Shown piece by piece: positions 46,897 through 55,265 of a stretch of 64,000 bases of DNA; position 1 is the stretch's first letter, and the number at the start of each line of letters is the position of its first letter. The position numbers were made by a program, and so were the translations under genes. The stretch is from Verrucomicrobium spinosum DSM 4136 = JCM 18804. Lineage in GTDB: Bacteria > Verrucomicrobiota > Verrucomicrobiia > Verrucomicrobiales > Verrucomicrobiaceae. The stretch is taken from contig NZ_ABIZ01000001.1 of assembly GCF_000172155.1 (NCBI RefSeq), positions 5,427,105 to 5,491,104 on the forward strand, given 5' to 3'. The notes beneath the pieces are model-generated. The model was not told where the DNA came from, did no database searches, and saw only the letters and a program-made list of their open reading frames with translations.

Positions 46897-49707
46897 ATGA
46901 AAACACTGCCCCTCTTCTGCGCTGGCTCTCTGTCCCTGTGCCTGCTCCCCTCTCTTCACGCCGCCGCAGCGGAGACGGCCCCCGCTCCTTCTCAGGTGCC
47001 AGCCTCCGTACTCGATCTGGCGATGCAGCCATCGGAACTGATCACCAATCCCGGTCCCAAATATTCTGCTGAGCAGCGCGACTACGCGATGGTGATCGGG
47101 ATGGACCGCACGCCGAAGGGTCGCATCTGGTCGGCCTGGGTGGCTGGAGGAGACAGTGATCTCGGCTATTTCGTGCTGGCGTCCAGTGACGACGATGGCG
47201 CGACCTGGTCCAAGCCCCGTCTGGTGATCGATCCCCCGGAAGCTCCCACCGGCCTGCGCAAACGCATCCTGGTGGGCAATCTCTGGACGGACCCAACTGG
47301 CAAGCTCTGGCTCTTCTATGATCAGTCCATGGGCTACTACGATGGCCGAGCCGGCGTGTGGGCCATCACCTGCGAAAACCCGGACGCGGAGAATCCCACT
47401 TGGTCTGAGCCCCGTCGCATCTGGCACGGACTCACGCTGAACAAGCCGATTGTATTGAAGAATGGCGAGTGGCTGCTGCCTATCTCTCTGTGGACACGCG
47501 ACCGTATCGGCCCTGCCGAACTGCGGGATGGCTTCAAGGAACTGGATGAGTTCCGGATGGCAAACATCTTCGTCTCCACCGATCAGGGCAAAACCTGGAA
47601 TCGTCGCGGCGGCGTGGCCGTGCCCGAGACGGACTTCGACGAGCACATGTTCGTGGAACTCAAGGACGGCCGTCTCTGGCTGATGGCACGCACCAAATAT
47701 GGCATTGCCGAGAGCTTCTCCTCCGACCAGGGCCGCACCTGGACCGCAGCACAGCCTTCAACCATCCAGAATGTCAGCTCGCGATTCTTCTTCCGCCGGC
47801 TCGCCTCGGGAAATTTGCTGCTGGTCAAGAACGGACCGCTGAATGAGCGACTCAAGGGCCGCAGCCACATGACGGCCTACCTTTCCGACGATGAGGGCAA
47901 AAGCTGGAAAGGTGGCTTGATCATCGATGAACGCGGTGGTGTCTCCTATCCCGATGGCTTCCAAGCCCCCGATGGCACCATTTACATCACCCACGATCAC
48001 AACCGGGACGAAGACCGTGAGATCCTCTTTGCGAAGTTCAAAGAGGAAGATGTGCTGGCAGGCAAGTTCACCGTGCCCGGCTCTGCCGGCATGCTGATGG
48101 TGAGCAAGGCTCTAGGTAAAAACATCGGCGAGATCACCTACAACGGCATCCAGCTCGACAGCGAGTGGCCGCCCCGCACCCAGGATCCGAAATCGACGGA
48201 GCCCATGGCGGTGCCCTATCTGACGAATCCGCCCGCGGTGATCCCCATCAATTTCGGACGCCAGCTCTTTGTGGACGACTTCCTCATTGAGCAGACCGAT
48301 CTTAAGCGCACCTACCATGCGGCCGAGAAGTACTCGGGCAACCCCGTCTTCAAAGCCGAAACTCCTGAAGAGAACAAGCCCTCCACCATCGGAGAGACCG
48401 GTCAGGAGGCCGTCTGCTACCTGGGACACGGCGGCGTTTTCTTCGACCCCAAGGAAAAGCACTTCAAGATGTTCTACACCGCCGGATGGCGGGGCGGGCT
48501 GGCTCAGGCCACAAGCCAGGATCTGCTGCATTGGGACCGTCCCAATCTCGGTCTGGTGGGCGGCAATGTGATCCTGCCGGGAGGCAAGCAATGGGCCGGA
48601 GGTGACAACTCAGTGTGGCTGGACTTGAGCTCCAAGCTGCCCGAGGAACGCTACAAGCTGCTGACGGACCGCCAGCCGCATACCATCCACACCTCCCCGG
48701 ACGGCCGCATCTGGTCGCAAGGCATCCCAACGGGCAAAGCCGGCGACTACTGCTCCTTCTTCTACAATCCCTTCCGCAAGAAGTGGGTGTACAGCATCAA
48801 GCAGGGTGGCCCACGTGGGCGCAGTCGCTACTACGCGGAGACCAGTGACTTCCTCAAAGGAGCGGACTGGAAGAACTCTGTGTACTGGACGAATGCTGAC
48901 CAACTGGACCCAGAGGATCCTGAGATCGGCGAAGCCCCCCAGCTCTACAGCCTCAATGCCGTAGCCTACGAAAGCTTGATGCTGGGTGAGTTCTACATCC
49001 TCCAAGGCCCCAACAATGAGATCTGCGACAAGGGCAAGTTTCCGAAGGTCACCCAGGTGATGCTGGGATTCAGCCGCGACGGCTTCCACTGGCACCGCCC
49101 GGAGCGCAGGCCCTTCATCGCCGCCACTAAAAAAGAAGGTGACTGGGACCGTGCTTACATCCACGGCACTACCGGCGTGATGGTGGTGAAGGATGACCGC
49201 CTCTACTTCCCATACACCGGGTACTCCGGCATCGCTCCCAGCGGCACCCGCGGCATGTACACCGGGGCCAGCATCGGTCTCGCCACCCTGCGTCGGGACG
49301 GTTTTGCCTCCATGGGGGCCGGTGCCACGACCGGCACGCTGACCACCCGCCCGGTGGCATTCAATGGCGCTCACCTCTTCGTGAATGTGAATGCCCCTCA
49401 GGGCAGCCTTAAAGCCGAAGTCCTGAACGAGGCGGGCAAGGTGATCGAGCCCTATACTGTCGGCAATTGCGAAGCGATAAAGGCAGACAGCACCCGCACC
49501 AGGGTGCAGTGGAAGGGCACAGCCGATCTGGAGAGCGTGCGCGGGAAGGCAGTGCGCCTGCGCTTCCATCTCACCAACGGTCAGCTCTACTCGTTCTGGA
49601 CAACCTCGCACCTCAGCGGTGCCAGCGGAGGCTACATCGGCTCTGGCGGCCCTGGATTCCCAGGAGTGGTGGATACAGTGGGCGACGGCTCACAGGCGGC
49701 AAAATGA
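46897..49707 (+). CDS. secreted sialidase-like double beta-propeller glycoside hydrolase
   Basis: A 936-residue exported protein from the ATG at 46897, which gives signal peptide MKTLPLFCAGSLSLCLLPSL. The N-terminal half (about 40-430) is a sialidase-type six-bladed propeller with four Asp boxes (SDDDGATW at 97-104, then STDQGKTW, SSDQGRTW and SDDEGKSW). The C-terminal half (from about 465, FGRQLFVDDFLIEQ) looks like a second five-bladed, GH32/43-like propeller with a small beta-sandwich at the end. It may release a sugar or sugar acid outside the cell; true sialidase activity is not shown, since the arginine triad cannot be assigned by eye. It is the first gene of a tight four-gene plus-strand unit with a carrier, kinase and aldolase. 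Confidence 0.8.
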   Translation: MKTLPLFCAGSLSLCLLPSLHAAAAETAPAPSQVPASVLDLAMQPSELITNPGPKYSAEQRDYAMVIGMDRTPKGRIWSAWVAGGDSDLGYFVLASSDDDGATWSKPRLVIDPPEAPTGLRKRILVGNLWTDPTGKLWLFYDQSMGYYDGRAGVWAITCENPDAENPTWSEPRRIWHGLTLNKPIVLKNGEWLLPISLWTRDRIGPAELRDGFKELDEFRMANIFVSTDQGKTWNRRGGVAVPETDFDEHMFVELKDGRLWLMARTKYGIAESFSSDQGRTWTAAQPSTIQNVSSRFFFRRLASGNLLLVKNGPLNERLKGRSHMTAYLSDDEGKSWKGGLIIDERGGVSYPDGFQAPDGTIYITHDHNRDEDREILFAKFKEEDVLAGKFTVPGSAGMLMVSKALGKNIGEITYNGIQLDSEWPPRTQDPKSTEPMAVPYLTNPPAVIPINFGRQLFVDDFLIEQTDLKRTYHAAEKYSGNPVFKAETPEENKPSTIGETGQEAVCYLGHGGVFFDPKEKHFKMFYTAGWRGGLAQATSQDLLHWDRPNLGLVGGNVILPGGKQWAGGDNSVWLDLSSKLPEERYKLLTDRQPHTIHTSPDGRIWSQGIPTGKAGDYCSFFYNPFRKKWVYSIKQGGPRGRSRYYAETSDFLKGADWKNSVYWTNADQLDPEDPEIGEAPQLYSLNAVAYESLMLGEFYILQGPNNEICDKGKFPKVTQVMLGFSRDGFHWHRPERRPFIAATKKEGDWDRAYIHGTTGVMVVKDDRLYFPYTGYSGIAPSGTRGMYTGASIGLATLRRDGFASMGAGATTGTLTTRPVAFNGAHLFVNVNAPQGSLKAEVLNEAGKVIEPYTVGNCEAIKADSTRTRVQWKGTADLESVRGKAVRLRFHLTNGQLYSFWTTSHLSGASGGYIGSGGPGFPGVVDTVGDGSQAAK

Positions 49708-49742
49708 AGTTTCCTTAAACCTACACACTCTCTTTCACCGTC

Positions 49743-50750
49743 ATGTTTCGCTTCATCAACTGGTTCACCAGCTTGTACCCGGTCTGGGTCATCTCCTTCG
49801 CCGTGGTCGGCCTGCTTCACCCCACCTCACTCTCCTGGTTCACCGGAGGGTGGGTCGTATGGGCCCTCACCCTTGTGATGCTGGGGATGGGCTTCACGTT
49901 GACGGTGGATGACTTCCGCCGCCTGCTTCGCGCCCCGTCCTCCCTGGCACTCGGGTTCCTCACTCACTATACCATCATGCCTCTGGCAGGATGGTTCGTG
50001 GCGCATGCATTGAACCTCGAACCCGGCTTCGCGGTGGGGCTCATCCTGGTGGCCAGCTGCCCGTCCGGCACGGCATCCAATGTGATCTGCTACCTGGCGC
50101 GGGCCAATGTCGCCCTCGCCGTGCTGGTGACGCTGACCTCCACGTTGCTCGCCTTCGTGATGACCCCGGCCTGGTGCAAGGCACTGGCGGGTCAATACGT
50201 GCCGGTGGACGCCGCCAAACTGAGCCTCTCCACCATTCAGATCGCGGTGGCCCCGGTGCTGGCGGGCGTATTCTGCAACTGGCTTTTCCCCAAGGCCACC
50301 GCCTCCGTCTCACGGGTGGGACCGCTGGTCTCTGTGCTCGCCCTCATGTTCGTGACGGGCGGCATCGTGGCGCAGAACGCAGCCGCAGTGAAGGCCAACG
50401 CCGGCAAACTGGCCCTCGCTGCCGTCCTGCTGCACGTGCTGGGCTTCGGCGTCGGCTACCTTGTCGCCAAGATCCTTCGCCGGCCTGAGGAAATAGCCCG
50501 CACCATCTCGATCGAAGTCGGCATGCAAAACGGCGGCCTGGCCGCCGTGCTGGCCAAGCAGAACTTCCCCATGCAACCGCTGGCCGCAGTCCCCGCCATC
50601 TTCAGCGCCATCACGCAAACCCTGCTCGGCAGCCTGCTCGCCACCTGGTGGCGCATGCACCCCGTCGCCTCCTCAAACCCCGCGGCGACGGCCAGCACGC
50701 CAGCCCCGCAGCCCGCTACACCAGCCATTCCTGAGGCCCGCCCGGAATGA
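49743..50750 (+). CDS. bile acid:sodium symporter (BASS) family transporter
   Basis: A 335-residue polytopic inner-membrane protein with about ten hydrophobic helices. The family signature CPSGTASNVICYLARANVA (106-124) is clear, as is the later EVGMQNGGLAAVLA motif. BASS carriers bring in organic acids such as bile acids, pantoate or keto acids with sodium. The C-terminal 25 residues are Pro/Ala-rich and not conserved in the family. It starts 35 bp after the sialidase-like gene, and its stop overlaps the kinase start by 4 bp (ATGA), so it is probably the uptake step of this operon. Confidence 0.92.
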   Translation: MFRFINWFTSLYPVWVISFAVVGLLHPTSLSWFTGGWVVWALTLVMLGMGFTLTVDDFRRLLRAPSSLALGFLTHYTIMPLAGWFVAHALNLEPGFAVGLILVASCPSGTASNVICYLARANVALAVLVTLTSTLLAFVMTPAWCKALAGQYVPVDAAKLSLSTIQIAVAPVLAGVFCNWLFPKATASVSRVGPLVSVLALMFVTGGIVAQNAAAVKANAGKLALAAVLLHVLGFGVGYLVAKILRRPEEIARTISIEVGMQNGGLAAVLAKQNFPMQPLAAVPAIFSAITQTLLGSLLATWWRMHPVASSNPAATASTPAPQPATPAIPEARPE

Positions 50751-51892
50751 ACGCCACCACCATCACCTCTTCAGCCCCTCCCGCGAACGCTGCGGATCTG
50801 GTATCCCCTTCCCATCGTCGCACCACCTACTACTGGAAATGCGATCGACCCGCCGCCTTCCACGGCACGACGGGGCGTACGGATGCGGGCACCCTGCAAA
50901 GTGCGCTGAAACAAGCTCTCCAGGAGAAGTTCCCCTCAGCACGCCTTTCCCTTGAACCGGGTCACGGTCAGGGCAATCACATCACCTTCATCGCGACCGT
51001 GGATGAGGCCCGTCGATTCGTCCGCGTGGAAGATGGACCCGAGAAGGACAACTATCTCATCGTGGAATCCCGCGTGCTGCATGAAGTGCGCACACTCGGC
51101 CTGCCTGCACCGCGGGTCCATGCCGTGGATGCCAGCCGGGAAAGCGTGCCTTTTGCCTGGCAGATGCTCGACCTCGTGGATGCCCCGGACCTGAATCATT
51201 TCCAAAAGAAGGGCGAACTCGATCTTCCCAGAATGGCCGGGGAGATCGGTGCCGCCATTGCCCGCTGGCAGTGTGCAGAGCCGGCGGGATACGGCCCCTT
51301 TGACCCCGCCCAGGTCATGGAAACGAATACGCTCTGCGGCTTTCACGCCAGCTACGAGGACTACTTCTTCCTCCATTTCGAGAGACACCTTCGTTATCTG
51401 ACTCATCAACAACTGCTCTCCTCGCGCGAGGCGGCAGAGATCGAATCAGAAGTGCTGCTCCACCGTCCCCTGCTCGCCCTCAACCAAGGTTGCCTGGTTC
51501 ACAAAGATCTGGCGCTCTGGAACATTCTGGGCACGCCAGAAGGCGTTGCCGCATTCATCGACTGGGACGATGCCATTTCAGGAGATGCCATGGACGACCT
51601 CTCCCTGCTGGCGTGCTTTCACGACGGCCCTGTTCTCGCCCGGGCATTGGAAGGTTACCAGATGCTCCGCCCGCTGCCCACAGAGCACCGCCGTCGTTTC
51701 TGGCTCCATCTCCTGCGCAACATGATCGTCAAGGCCGTGATCCGGGTAGGAGCAGGTTATTTTGAGAAGTCCGATGGTTTTTTCCTCATTGGCAGCGGAA
51801 GCAGCGGCCAGAACCTGCAAACATTCACCACCCAGCGCATCGCCTCGGCACTGCAGGGGCTGCGCGGCGACCTGCCCGTAGCATCGCTTTGA
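50747..51892 (+). CDS. aminoglycoside phosphotransferase-fold small-molecule kinase
   Basis: A 381-residue kinase of the APH/choline-kinase-like superfamily. The Brenner motif reads VHKDLALWNI with His252, Asp254 and Asn259, and the metal site is IDWDDA with Asp272. The N-terminal 30 residues are low-complexity. It should phosphorylate a small metabolite in the cytoplasm. Its position between an importer and an aldolase suggests it phosphorylates the imported acid or a product of it; an antibiotic-resistance role is unlikely. It is translationally coupled to the carrier gene. Confidence 0.85.
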   Translation: MNATTITSSAPPANAADLVSPSHRRTTYYWKCDRPAAFHGTTGRTDAGTLQSALKQALQEKFPSARLSLEPGHGQGNHITFIATVDEARRFVRVEDGPEKDNYLIVESRVLHEVRTLGLPAPRVHAVDASRESVPFAWQMLDLVDAPDLNHFQKKGELDLPRMAGEIGAAIARWQCAEPAGYGPFDPAQVMETNTLCGFHASYEDYFFLHFERHLRYLTHQQLLSSREAAEIESEVLLHRPLLALNQGCLVHKDLALWNILGTPEGVAAFIDWDDAISGDAMDDLSLLACFHDGPVLARALEGYQMLRPLPTEHRRRFWLHLLRNMIVKAVIRVGAGYFEKSDGFFLIGSGSSGQNLQTFTTQRIASALQGLRGDLPVASL

Positions 51893-51918
51893 ATTGTGAC
51901 ACCCTGAACCTTTCCTCC

Positions 51919-52659
51919 ATGTCATCCTACCTTCCCCCTGTGGACATCCAGCTGGGCACCTTCCTCTCCCTTGGTTCACCCCTCATCGCGGAACTGGCCG
52001 CCGAATGCGGCTTCCAGTGGCTCCTGCTCGATCTTGAGCACGGTGCCAGCACAGACGCAAGCTTGCTGCCTCAGCTGATGGCCACCAAGGGCACCGCCAC
52101 CCGGACCATTGTCCGCTTTGGCACCCCTCATGCCGACCAGGTGTTGCGCGCCCTCGACTGGGGCGCTCATGGCATCATGATTCCGCGGGTCTCCTCCGCC
52201 GCAGAGGCCGCCGCCTGTGTCAAAGCCGCCTCATATGCCCCCCGGGGGCACCGGGGATTCTCACGCTCTGCCAGAGCATACGGCCTGGGGCTGCGACCAC
52301 CCGCTTCTGCCGGGGCCATCCCGCAGCCGCTGATCATGGCGCAGATTGAGAACATTGAGGGCGTGGCCCACGCCAGTGAAATCGCCGCCGTGGAGGGGGT
52401 CGATGTCCTCTTCGTCGGTCCGGCCGATCTACAGTTTGACCTTGGGGCCCGCCCTGATCTGGCAGCGCTCAGCTATGAGGAGTGCCTGGTTTCCGTGGCC
52501 AGTGCCGCCCAAACCGCGGGGAAGGCCTGCGGCATTCTCTTGCGTGACGCCACCGAGATCCCGAAGTTTCGAGATCTCGGCTACACCTATCTGGCATTGG
52601 ATTCCGACGTGGCCCTGCTTCGCAAAGGCTTCCTGGCGCTCGCAAACGCCAGGGCCTGA
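51919..52659 (+). CDS. HpcH/HpaI-family class II aldolase
   Basis: A 246-residue TIM-barrel aldolase from the ATG at 51919; an upstream TTG at 51889 would overlap the kinase stop. It cleaves 2-keto-3-deoxy acids to pyruvate and an aldehyde with a divalent metal. Hallmarks are LLLDLEHG with catalytic His41, IMIPRVSSAAEA, metal ligand Glu144 in QIENIEG, and Asp170 in GPADL. Relatives act on 4-hydroxy-2-oxoheptanedioate, 2-keto-3-deoxyrhamnonate and 2-keto-3-deoxyglucarate. Which one applies here is not clear, but as the last gene of the operon it probably finishes the pathway. Confidence 0.9.
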   Translation: MSSYLPPVDIQLGTFLSLGSPLIAELAAECGFQWLLLDLEHGASTDASLLPQLMATKGTATRTIVRFGTPHADQVLRALDWGAHGIMIPRVSSAAEAAACVKAASYAPRGHRGFSRSARAYGLGLRPPASAGAIPQPLIMAQIENIEGVAHASEIAAVEGVDVLFVGPADLQFDLGARPDLAALSYEECLVSVASAAQTAGKACGILLRDATEIPKFRDLGYTYLALDSDVALLRKGFLALANARA

Positions 52660-52672
52660 ACTTCGCAGCCTG

Positions 52673-53896
52673 TCACTTAAAAGTGGCCGGTTGCCCCGTG
52701 GATTCCAGCACCGAGTGCCAGAGCTCGCGCGTGGGGTCCACCTTGCGGCGCCCCCCCGTCACCAGATCCAGCGGCAGGTGGACGAAGGCTCCGTGCCAGC
52801 ATCCCACCAGCATGCCCGTCTTACCCGCCATCGCTGCGTGCACCGCCCCTTGGGCGAGACGTGAGCAATACACGTTGTCCTGCGCATTGGCAGGAACACT
52901 GCGGACGATATAGCTGGGATCGATGTACTTGAGATTCACCTCCATGCGCCGACTTTTGAAGAAATCGTTGATCGTGTCTTTCAGATACAGCCCGATGTCA
53001 GCATACCGCTGGTTTCCGCTGGCGTCCGTCGCACCGACATCCCGGTTCATGAGATTCTGGCCAGCCCCTTCGGCCACTACGATGACAGCGCTACCGCGCT
53101 TTACCAACCGGTAGCGGAGCATCTCCAGCAGCCCCTTGGGGCCATCCAGTTCAAAGGGAACCTCAGGGATGAGTACAAAGTCCACGTTACTGCCAGCCAA
53201 AGCAGCGAAGCACGCAATGAAGCCTGAGTCCCGGCCCATCAGTTTCACCAAACCCACCCCATTCACAGCCCCTGTCGATTCCGTATAGGCACATTTCACG
53301 GCCTGCACTGCCTCGGCAAATGCCGTATCAAACCCGAAGCTCTTGTCCAGGTACATGATGTCATTGTCGATCGTCTTGGGAATGCCCACCACCGCCTTTT
53401 TCAGCCCGCGACGCTCGATTTCCTGAGCAATTGCCGACGCTCCCCGCAGGCTGCCGTCTCCGCCAATCACATAGAGGATGTCCACCTTCATGTCTTCGAG
53501 CGTGTCCACCATGTCCCCGATGTTCTGGTGACCACGGGAACTGCCCAACATGGTGCCGCCGAAATTGTGGATCTGCTCCACCGACTGCGGACGCAGAATG
53601 AGAGGCGTGTGCCCGTAACGTTGTACCAGCCCCTCATACCCGTAGCGGAAGCCGTAGATCTTGGTGACGCCGTACTGGTTGTGCGACTGTAGCACGATGC
53701 CACGAATGATGTCGTTCAACCCTGGACACAGTCCCCCGCAGGTGACGATTCCAACAGTCGTCTTCGGCGGATCAAAGAAGATGTGCTCGCGAGGACCAGC
53801 CTCCTCAAAACTGTAGGGCATGGCCCCCGGCTCATGATCCGAAGTCCGGTTGTTGAAGTAAATTCGATGTTCGTCCGTTTTGAAGGGAGCCTCCAT
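52673..53896 (-). CDS. pfkA: ATP-dependent 6-phosphofructokinase, Lys124-type
   Basis: Phosphorylates fructose 6-phosphate in glycolysis. It has 407 residues from the ATG at 53896; an upstream ATG at 53962 is possible. Motifs are GGLCPGLND at 54-62, GGDGS at 145-149 and PKTIDND at 173-179. Gly148 corresponds to E. coli Gly104 (ATP use), while Lys174 corresponds to position 124, which is Gly in E. coli and Lys in the pyrophosphate enzymes and in trypanosome and plant-like ATP enzymes. This places it in the long ATP-dependent subgroup, which is often regulated differently from E. coli PfkA. It converges with the aldolase gene 13 bp away. Confidence 0.9.
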   Translation of the reverse strand: MEAPFKTDEHRIYFNNRTSDHEPGAMPYSFEEAGPREHIFFDPPKTTVGIVTCGGLCPGLNDIIRGIVLQSHNQYGVTKIYGFRYGYEGLVQRYGHTPLILRPQSVEQIHNFGGTMLGSSRGHQNIGDMVDTLEDMKVDILYVIGGDGSLRGASAIAQEIERRGLKKAVVGIPKTIDNDIMYLDKSFGFDTAFAEAVQAVKCAYTESTGAVNGVGLVKLMGRDSGFIACFAALAGSNVDFVLIPEVPFELDGPKGLLEMLRYRLVKRGSAVIVVAEGAGQNLMNRDVGATDASGNQRYADIGLYLKDTINDFFKSRRMEVNLKYIDPSYIVRSVPANAQDNVYCSRLAQGAVHAAMAGKTGMLVGCWHGAFVHLPLDLVTGGRRKVDPTRELWHSVLESTGQPATFK

Positions 53897-54124
53897 GCCA
53901 CCGAAGTGCGGCAGGGGTGATGGGATGCGACAAGGTCCGAGGGATGAGATGTGGAGGTTCACGAAGCAGCGGGATCAAAACGGGATGTCAGTCAAAAAGG
54001 GGCATGTTGCAAAGAAGGAAGCAGAAGCGATGCCATGAAAGGTCTGGCGATAGAGCTGCTTTTCACGTGCAAGATTGCCACTTTGGGCCAGCGTCCCCAT
54101 CCGGGCAAGCCATCTCCTCCATCC

Positions 54125-54556
54125 ATGAATTCCTTAGTGATCCGCCCCTATACCACGAGTGATGAATCGGCCGTGATCCAGCTCTGGGATGCCTGCGGCC
54201 TCGTCCGCCCGGTCAACGATCCCTTGAAGGACATCCAGCGGAAACTCCAGGTGCAGCCAGAACTGTTTCTCGTGGCGGAGTGCACGGACACACATGCCCT
54301 CATCGGCACGGCCATGGTGGGCTATGAGGGCCACCGCGGCTGGATCAACTACCTGGCCGTCGCTCCGCACATTCAGAAACAGGGCCTCGGGCGGCAGATT
54401 ATGGACCACGCGGAACAGCTCCTCCGTCAGCTCGGCTGTCCCAAAATCAATCTCCAGGTCCGCACCAACAACCACGAGGTCATCGCCTTCTATGAGCGCC
54501 TCGGCTTCGTGCGGGATGACGTCGTCAGCCTGGGGCGGCGGCTGGTGGTGGACTGA
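54125..54556 (+). CDS. GNAT-family N-acetyltransferase (YpeA-like)
   Basis: A 143-residue acetyltransferase from the ATG at 54125 (MNSLVIRPYT); the frame extends upstream to 53951 without a credible start. The acetyl-CoA loop reads QKQGLGR at 84-90 and the C-terminal block is NNHEVIAFYERLGF. The WDACGLVRPVNDP segment is characteristic of the YpeA group. The substrate is unknown. It stands alone, 58 bp before the toxin-antitoxin pair. Confidence 0.88.
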   Translation: MNSLVIRPYTTSDESAVIQLWDACGLVRPVNDPLKDIQRKLQVQPELFLVAECTDTHALIGTAMVGYEGHRGWINYLAVAPHIQKQGLGRQIMDHAEQLLRQLGCPKINLQVRTNNHEVIAFYERLGFVRDDVVSLGRRLVVD

Positions 54557-54578
54557 CTCCCATCGACCCAATCGGACA

Positions 54579-54608
54579 TTGACAACTCACTGTAAGACGA
54601 CATCTTAC
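54579..54608 (+). promoter_or_regulatory. promoter with palindromic operator of the toxin-antitoxin operon
   Basis: TTGACA at 54579-54584 is followed by the inverted repeat GTAAGA-cgaca-TCTTAC (54592-54608), which overlaps the expected -10 region and ends 6 bp before the antitoxin ATG. This is the classic layout for antitoxin autorepression; no good -10 match is visible. Confidence 0.6.
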
Positions 54609-54614
54609 CTAAAA

Positions 54615-54845
54615 ATGAAAACCGTTGTCTCAAGCAAAGGCCAGATTGTGTTGCCCGTCGAGCTGCGGGAGCAGGACAAAGTGGTCGCTGGCCAGAAATT
54701 TGAGATCGAACGGCTGGAGTCGGGACAATACCTCCTGAAACGTCAGGCCGCGCCCGACAACGAAGGCTTGATTGACTGGCTGCTCTCCTGTCCTGAGAAA
54801 GACTGGTTTCAACCCATCCAATCCGAGTCCACTGACACGCTGTGA
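54615..54845 (+). CDS. AbrB/MazE-type antitoxin
   Basis: A 76-residue protein starting MKTVVSSKGQIVLPVELRE, the swapped-hairpin AbrB/MazE DNA-binding fold (SSKGQIVLP). The C-terminal 30 residues (EGLIDWLLSCPEKDWF) are the kind of flexible segment that wraps the toxin. It would repress its own promoter and neutralise the PIN toxin. Its stop overlaps the toxin start by 4 bp (GTGA). Confidence 0.9.
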   Translation: MKTVVSSKGQIVLPVELREQDKVVAGQKFEIERLESGQYLLKRQAAPDNEGLIDWLLSCPEKDWFQPIQSESTDTL

Positions 54846-55255
54846 ACTACTTGGTGGATGCCAATATATTGAGTGAGGCGACCAAACCAGCGCCGGACCC
54901 ACAAGTGGTCGCCTGGCTCCGCAGCCACGAGTCGCAGCTGGTGGTTAGCCCCATCATTTTGGGTGAGCTCGAATATGGCATTCTCACCCTGCCCAAAGGC
55001 CAACGCAGAACGCGGCTGGAAAAATGGTTCGCGCAGGGAGTGCGCCGCATTCAATCTCTGGACGTCGATGCCGACACCGCCTCCCATTGGGCGAACCTGC
55101 TGGCGAGCTTGAAAAGAAACGGCCACGCCATGCCCGTCAAAGACAGCCTCATTGCCGCCACGGCTCTCGCTCATGGACTCACCGTGGCGACTCGCAATGC
55201 CAAAGACTTCCGGTTCGCCGGTGTCAAGGTGGTCAACCCCTTTGGCAAAGGCTGA
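54842..55255 (+). CDS. vapC: PIN-domain ribonuclease toxin (VapC family)
   Basis: A 137-residue PIN nuclease with a GTG start at 54842. The acidic metal-binding residues are in place: Asp6 in YLVDANILSE, Glu42 in GELEYG, Asp101 in VKDSLIA, and Asp122 in ATRNAKDF. When free of antitoxin, VapC toxins cut tRNAs or rRNA and slow growth. It is translationally coupled to the MazE/AbrB-type antitoxin, a known pairing for VapBC. All catalytic residues are present, so it is probably active. Confidence 0.93.
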   Translation: MNYLVDANILSEATKPAPDPQVVAWLRSHESQLVVSPIILGELEYGILTLPKGQRRTRLEKWFAQGVRRIQSLDVDADTASHWANLLASLKRNGHAMPVKDSLIAATALAHGLTVATRNAKDFRFAGVKVVNPFGKG

Positions 55256-55265
55256 ATCTCTGCCC

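Noticed and set aside
50747-51892. Antibiotic-resistance phosphotransferase
   Set aside because: The fold matches, but operon position between a carrier and an aldolase points to metabolism.
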